A stretch of 44,190 nucleotides of DNA from positions 1-44,190 of the forward strand of contig CATNBA010000013.1 in NCBI GenBank assembly GCA_950096985.1, given 5' to 3'. The notes below the pieces were generated by a model. It was not told where the DNA came from, did not search any database, and was given only the letters and a program-made list of their open reading frames with translations. The position numbers and the translations under genes were made by a program. Below are positions 40,719 to 44,190 of the stretch, piece after piece. The stretch is from an uncultured Candidatus Melainabacteria bacterium (GTDB taxonomy: Bacteria > Cyanobacteriota > Vampirovibrionia > Gastranaerophilales > Gastranaerophilaceae). Every line of letters starts with the position of its first letter. Position 1 is the stretch's first letter.

Positions 40719-41690
40719 ATGAACATATTGGCAATAAATTTTGGCGGGATTGGTGACGAAATATTTTTTCTGCCCGCACTTATATCATTAAAAAAAGAAT
40801 ATCCTGAGGCAAAGATTACTTTGGCACTTGAACCGAGAAGTAAAAGCGTTAAGGATCTAACTAATATCATTGATAATTTGTTTTTAATTGATGTTAAAGG
40901 TAAAAATAAATATTTTGAACTGCTTAAATTAGTTTATTTGGCGCGAAGAGGGAATTTTGATATGGTTATTTCCTCAGGTGGTAACAAGCTTATAAGCCTT
41001 TTACTGTTTATGACAGGAATAAAGAAACGTTATGGATATTATACAGGAAGTTTAAGTGAAAAACTGCTGACAAAAGCTGTTCCTTTAAATAAAAACCAAT
41101 ATGCTTGTGCGATGTATCATGATTTGGTGACACCTATTACTGAACATAAGACATATCTCCCTGAAATTGATGTTAACGAGCAGGAAAAAATACCTAATTC
41201 TGTTTTAATCCATCCCGGGGTAAGCAAAATGAGTATTCAAAAAGGGATGATTAAAACAATTACAGCGGAAGTTTGGGCTGAAACTATTGATTTGCTTGTG
41301 AAAAAAGGTAAACATGTAATGTTGGCAGGCGGACCTGATGATGCGGAAGTTATAGAAACAATTCGTAAGAATACCACAGGTTTTGAGGATTATTACGGCA
41401 AAACTAAAAGTTTAAAAGATTTAGCAGTTTTAATCGGAAAAGCTGAGCAATTTATCTGTTCTGATTCAGCTCCTTTGCATGCGGGAGTTGCTATGAAAAC
41501 CCGAACTTATGTAATATTCGGACCAACCGATGATAAAAAATTGATCCCGCAATCGGACTTGGTTACTGCAATTAAAGCGGATGATAATTGTCCGATAAAA
41601 CCTTGCTTATGGGAGCACAGACAGACAACTTGCGAAAAACTGGATTGTTTAAAGATTACTGCTGAAGATATAGTAAAATATATTAACTAA
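40719..41690 (+). CDS. Glycosyltransferase family 9 (heptosyltransferase-like)
   Basis: Adds a sugar, probably a heptose, to a lipopolysaccharide core or similar glycan. I start at ATG 40719 (MNILAINFGGIGDEIF), 6 nt after TATAAT (40707-40712), instead of 40683. The 323 residues show the N-terminal GGIGDEIFFLPAL, then SVLIHPGVS near 164-172, and the C-terminal LIGKAEQFICSDSAPLHAGVAMKTRTYVIFGPTD around 248-280, which is the family's nucleotide-sugar motif region. It is divergent to comM, with promoters overlapping (TATCAT/ATGATA). It overlaps the end of the convergent pilin 2 by 4 bp. KdsC in this window fits an LPS context. Confidence 0.88.
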   Translation: MNILAINFGGIGDEIFFLPALISLKKEYPEAKITLALEPRSKSVKDLTNIIDNLFLIDVKGKNKYFELLKLVYLARRGNFDMVISSGGNKLISLLLFMTGIKKRYGYYTGSLSEKLLTKAVPLNKNQYACAMYHDLVTPITEHKTYLPEIDVNEQEKIPNSVLIHPGVSKMSIQKGMIKTITAEVWAETIDLLVKKGKHVMLAGGPDDAEVIETIRKNTTGFEDYYGKTKSLKDLAVLIGKAEQFICSDSAPLHAGVAMKTRTYVIFGPTDDKKLIPQSDLVTAIKADDNCPIKPCLWEHRQTTCEKLDCLKITAEDIVKYIN

Positions 41691-42412
41691 TTACACTTTG
41701 ACTTTCCGTTCCAGGATAGATCATCTTTACATCTTAAATAGTCCATATTTCCATTAAATATGACCCAAGCAGTGCATCCTGTAGAATTACTATAACAATC
41801 GTTTGGTTCAGACTTTTTTCCTGAAGGTACAAATAAATTATGTTCGAACCTGAATACAAAAATATTTTTGCCGTAAACTTGTTTTTGAGAATTATCGGTT
41901 TTGACGGTTAAATCTGCGCAGGCAAAGTAATCACCGTTTCTAGCACATCCCGTATCATAATAAACACCTGCATTGAACGCAATCATTGTACCGTCATTAA
42001 GTATAGATGTTATTTGTTTTCCGTTATGTATATGATTCTGGGTAGAATCTCCGTTTAAGTATGTAAAATAATTATCTGCATCCCAACATTCAAATCTGTT
42101 ATTAGCATTGCATTCTTTTATAAATTTAAGAGTGGGTTTTAATCTATCCCAAAAAACTTGTGTACGGGATGGGTCAAAATTTATTTCATCCCAAGTGTCA
42201 GGTGTTCCATATTCTTTTATTGTTAATTGGTAAACATTGGAAAAAGTACTATATACCTTTTTTAACTTTGTAATAGTTTGTTTTTCTTTATAATTTGCTA
42301 CTAAATTAGGAATTGTTAAAGCGGCAATTACTCCGATAATCCCAAGAGTGATTAAAACTTCAGCGAGAGTAAAGCCCTTTATAATACGAGACATATAGCC
42401 GGGGTAGGGCAT
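41687..42412 (-). CDS. Type IV pilin-like protein 2
   Basis: Same N-terminal architecture as pilin 1: IIKGFTLAEVLITLGIIGVIAALTI, with Gly/Phe at the prepilin cut and Glu at position 5. From ATG 42412 it is 241 residues (MPYPGYMSRIIKG); an upstream ATA at 42436, in frame and 6 nt after GGAGGT (42448-42443), would give an N-terminus (I/M)FKLISCE like the MLKLFTQK of pilin 1. The mature protein is Asn/Asp/Cys-rich, with Cys pairs probably in disulfides (SNSTGCTAW, NANNRFECWD). No pilB, pilC or pilD nearby; it may be a minor pilin. Confidence 0.8.
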   Translation of the reverse strand: MPYPGYMSRIIKGFTLAEVLITLGIIGVIAALTIPNLVANYKEKQTITKLKKVYSTFSNVYQLTIKEYGTPDTWDEINFDPSRTQVFWDRLKPTLKFIKECNANNRFECWDADNYFTYLNGDSTQNHIHNGKQITSILNDGTMIAFNAGVYYDTGCARNGDYFACADLTVKTDNSQKQVYGKNIFVFRFEHNLFVPSGKKSEPNDCYSNSTGCTAWVIFNGNMDYLRCKDDLSWNGKSKCN

Positions 42413-42470
42413 CTCACAGCTGATTAATTTAAATATATAAAAACCTCCAATAAAAACATTCTTATTTTTT

Positions 42471-42500
42471 ATTATTTACTATAGTATACTTTGTTGTCAA
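42471..42500 (-). promoter_or_regulatory. Promoter of pilin 2
   Basis: Minus strand TTGACA (42500-42495), 18 bp, AATAAT (42476-42471), the same boxes as at pilin 1. TACTATAGTA, a 10-bp palindrome, lies in the spacer. Confidence 0.6.
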
Positions 42501-42501
42501 G

Positions 42502-43203
42502 TTAAATTCCTACGCTTAATCCTGCGCACAGGTTTATTGATTGTCCTGTAATGCCTTTTGCATCAGATGAGATTAAGTATTTGCAAAGTTTCGCAACTTC
42601 TTCCGGTTTAACAAATCTTTTTTGAGGTATGCACTGTAATATTTCATCCTTTGAAAATTCGCTGTCCTCAATAGAATTCATACCTAGTTCAGTTTCTACC
42701 CAGCCGGGGTTAATTGTATTCACGGTAATCTCATATTCTGCGAGTTCAAGAGCAAGTGCTTTCGTAAGTCCTATAAGTCCTGACTTTGATGATGAATAAA
42801 CGCTTGCATAAGCCTCTCCCATTACACCTGATATTGAACCGATATTTATAATTCTGCCCCATCTTTGATCTTTCATGTGAGGGATTGCTTTTGAAATAAG
42901 ATAAGCGGGCGCAACAAGGTTTGTCTGGTAAATTCGTTGAATATCAGCAGTTTCAAGAGTTTCCAAACCGCCATATATATACTCGCCGGCATTGTTAATC
43001 AAAACATCTATATTTTTATCAACAATAAATTTTGCGAGAGTATTAATATCTTTTGAAAGGTCACATACACAGAATCCTTTCGCATTACAAGCTGTAAGTG
43101 CCTGTTCATTTCTACCCGTAACAAAAACTTCCCCAATATCTTGGAGTTCTTTTGCTATCGCGTTTCCAATACCTTTTGAAGCACCGGTAATAAGTATATT
43201 CAT
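42502..43203 (-). CDS. Short-chain dehydrogenase/reductase (FabG-like)
   Basis: NAD(P)-dependent oxidoreductase; a 3-oxoacyl-ACP reductase role is possible. From ATG 43203 (MNILITGASKGIG) the protein has 233 residues; the upstream ATG at 43239 falls inside secG and is not used. TGASKGIG binds the cofactor; NNAG near 74-77, the catalytic Ser in NIGSISG, and YSSSKSG with Tyr and Lys four apart complete the triad; NPGWVETELG follows. The start overlaps the secG stop by one base. No fatty-acid genes adjoin it, so the substrate is uncertain. Confidence 0.88.
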   Translation of the reverse strand: MNILITGASKGIGNAIAKELQDIGEVFVTGRNEQALTACNAKGFCVCDLSKDINTLAKFIVDKNIDVLINNAGEYIYGGLETLETADIQRIYQTNLVAPAYLISKAIPHMKDQRWGRIINIGSISGVMGEAYASVYSSSKSGLIGLTKALALELAEYEITVNTINPGWVETELGMNSIEDSEFSKDEILQCIPQKRFVKPEEVAKLCKYLISSDAKGITGQSINLCAGLSVGI

Positions 43204-43430
43204 TATTTGATAATACCAAAGCCTAAAAGGAATGTACAAATTAAAAAGATTAAAGATACAATTCCTGTCAGTTTATTCAAACCTTTTTCGGCACTTTTTT
43301 GAGATGCAAAAACATGTGATGCTCCGCCAATCCCTGCAATCCCATCGCCTTTAGGTGAGTGTAAAAGAATTAAAATAACCAGTAATAATGCTGAAACTAT
43401 TTGTACAGCCCAAACCAAATTTATTAACAT
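43203..43430 (-). CDS. secG: Preprotein translocase subunit SecG
   Basis: Small accessory subunit of the SecYEG channel. The 75 residues have two membrane helices (about 6-23 and 56-73) joined by a cytoplasmic loop with LLHSPKGDGIAGIGGASHVFAS, the typical SecG signature with GDG and GG. AAGGAG precedes the ATG inside the end of the upstream gene; 7-bp overlap with it and 1-bp overlap with the SDR gene indicate a three-gene operon. Confidence 0.92.
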   Translation of the reverse strand: MLINLVWAVQIVSALLLVILILLHSPKGDGIAGIGGASHVFASQKSAEKGLNKLTGIVSLIFLICTFLLGFGIIK

Positions 43431-44116
43431 TTAATTTTCTCCTTTTTCTTAGAAATAAAGTGGGCTCTTTTTGAATTTAATTTTATATTTTCAAAAGTAT
43501 ATAATCTTGCAGGTCTTTTTGAAGATGATTTTGTATATTCATCAAGTTCAATTAAGCCTTCTGTAGAAAGAGCTTTTTTTCTAAAGTTTCGTTTATCAAG
43601 TTTTTTACGCATAATCAACTCATATGCTCTCTGCATTTCTGTCAGAGTAAATTTTTCGTTTAATAGCTGATATGCAACAGGACAGAGTTCTAATCTTTCT
43701 CTTGTTCTTTTCATTGAGTATTCGATAATTTCTTTATGGTCGAATGCAAGAGGCGGTAAATCCGAAATCTTGTGCCATCCGAGTTCGGGAGTTGTAACGA
43801 TTTGAATATCTTCTGCTCTTACCAGTGCAAAGTATGCACAGGTAATAACTCTTGAATTTGGGTGGCGGAGAGGGTCTCCGAATGTGTATAACTGTTCAAG
43901 ATAAATGTTGTCAACATTTGTACGTTCTTTTAATACTCTTAATGCCGCTTGATCAAGGTTTTCAGATAGTCTTACATATCCGCCGGGGATTGCCCATTTA
44001 TCTTTAAATGGCTCATTTGTACGTTTAACAAGCAATACCTGCAATGCATCATTTTTTAGAGTAACAATTACTACGTCGACCGTAATTTCATGAGTTTTTG
44101 TTTCGTTAAAAATCAT
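43424..44116 (-). CDS. nrtR: NrtR-like Nudix/winged-helix regulator of NAD metabolism
   Basis: A 230-residue protein with a Nudix fold followed by a DNA-binding winged helix. The Nudix part (about 10-150) has WAIPGGYVRLSENLDQAALRVLKERTNV, where the catalytic box is broken: REUxEE has become RVLKER. YTFGDPLRHP and LAFDHKEII follow. The C-terminus (about 160-230) has FTLTEMQRAYELIM, then LDKRNFRKKAL, then RPARLYTF, the NrtR winged-helix pattern. NrtR proteins bind ADP-ribose and repress NAD genes. nadA in this window has a palindrome that could be its target. First gene of the nrtR-secG-SDR operon; AGGA precedes the ATG. Confidence 0.82.
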   Translation of the reverse strand: MIFNETKTHEITVDVVIVTLKNDALQVLLVKRTNEPFKDKWAIPGGYVRLSENLDQAALRVLKERTNVDNIYLEQLYTFGDPLRHPNSRVITCAYFALVRAEDIQIVTTPELGWHKISDLPPLAFDHKEIIEYSMKRTRERLELCPVAYQLLNEKFTLTEMQRAYELIMRKKLDKRNFRKKALSTEGLIELDEYTKSSSKRPARLYTFENIKLNSKRAHFISKKKEKIKC

Positions 44117-44190
44117 AATATCCTGCCCTTAGAACTATAGTATAATAAAAATAATAATTTACATTAGTTAATAGAGGATATTTATTAACA

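Noticed and set aside
43203-43239. Longer SDR start at 43239
   Set aside because: It lies inside secG without a ribosome site; the TAATG overlap and the MNILITGASKGIG start decide for 43203.

Overview
The window is AT-rich, gene-dense bacterial chromosome with no transposase, CRISPR array or prophage genes. The best fit is a fermentative, Gram-negative relative of the cyanobacteria of the Melainabacteria/Vampirovibrionia type (Gastranaerophilales-like). This is an inference from gene content. atpD and atpC sit together, away from the other ATP synthase genes, as in cyanobacteria. There is an RpoD-like sigma factor, a PilM-PilN fusion with PilO, two pilin-like proteins with the GFTLAEVLITLGIIG start, LPS-type genes (KdsC, a family 9 glycosyltransferase), a fermentative AdhE, and several lineage-specific proteins I do not recognise.

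Layout. 1-5.3 kb: a surface protein with a self-cleaving S74 tail (5' end missing), nadK, ftsZ, and a membrane/LysM-like protein. 5.3-12.9 kb: fba (minus), two unrecognised proteins, an ispH-rpsA pair, and the sigma factor (minus). 13-14.6 kb: rlmB and nadA (minus). 14.7-17.1 kb: pilMN-pilO. 17.1-20.3 kb: a radical SAM protein, then a histidine kinase/comF/small-protein operon (all minus). 20.3-23.6 kb: kdsC, a TPR protein and lysC. 23.7-25.4 kb: a small protein with a structured leader, a rhodanese behind a perfect hairpin, and a minus-strand unknown. 25.5-28.2 kb: adhE with a probable Rex operator. 28.2-30.8 kb: pilin 1 with a C10 tract, tRNA-Cys, a TPM protein, a nucleotidyltransferase-like protein and tRNA-Val. 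30.8-34.6 kb: gcvT-gcvH-gcvPA and a DnaJ-like gene (minus). 34.7-36.2 kb: a regulatory island with two divergent XRE/LuxR-type gene pairs, a 23-residue hydrophobic peptide and a likely antisense RNA. 36.3-39.2 kb: atpD-atpC and two chromate-transporter halves. 39.1-44.1 kb: comM, a glycosyltransferase, pilin 2, and an nrtR-secG-SDR operon.

How the genes work together. Central metabolism is represented by fba, adhE, a partial glycine cleavage system and the F1 beta/epsilon subunits. NAD metabolism recurs: nadK, nadA, a probable NrtR regulator, and a Rex-like site at adhE. Envelope and pilus functions form the other theme.

The least explained parts are the 34.7-36.2 kb island, which has type I toxin/antisense geometry, and a recurring start signal in which a -10 box sits 6 nt before the ATG, implying that many mRNAs here are leaderless. 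Other notable signals are an internal ribosome-binding site in lysC, a hairpin that buries the rhodanese ribosome-binding site, and a homopolymer at the start of pilin 1. All assignments are from reading the sequence; no database search was run.
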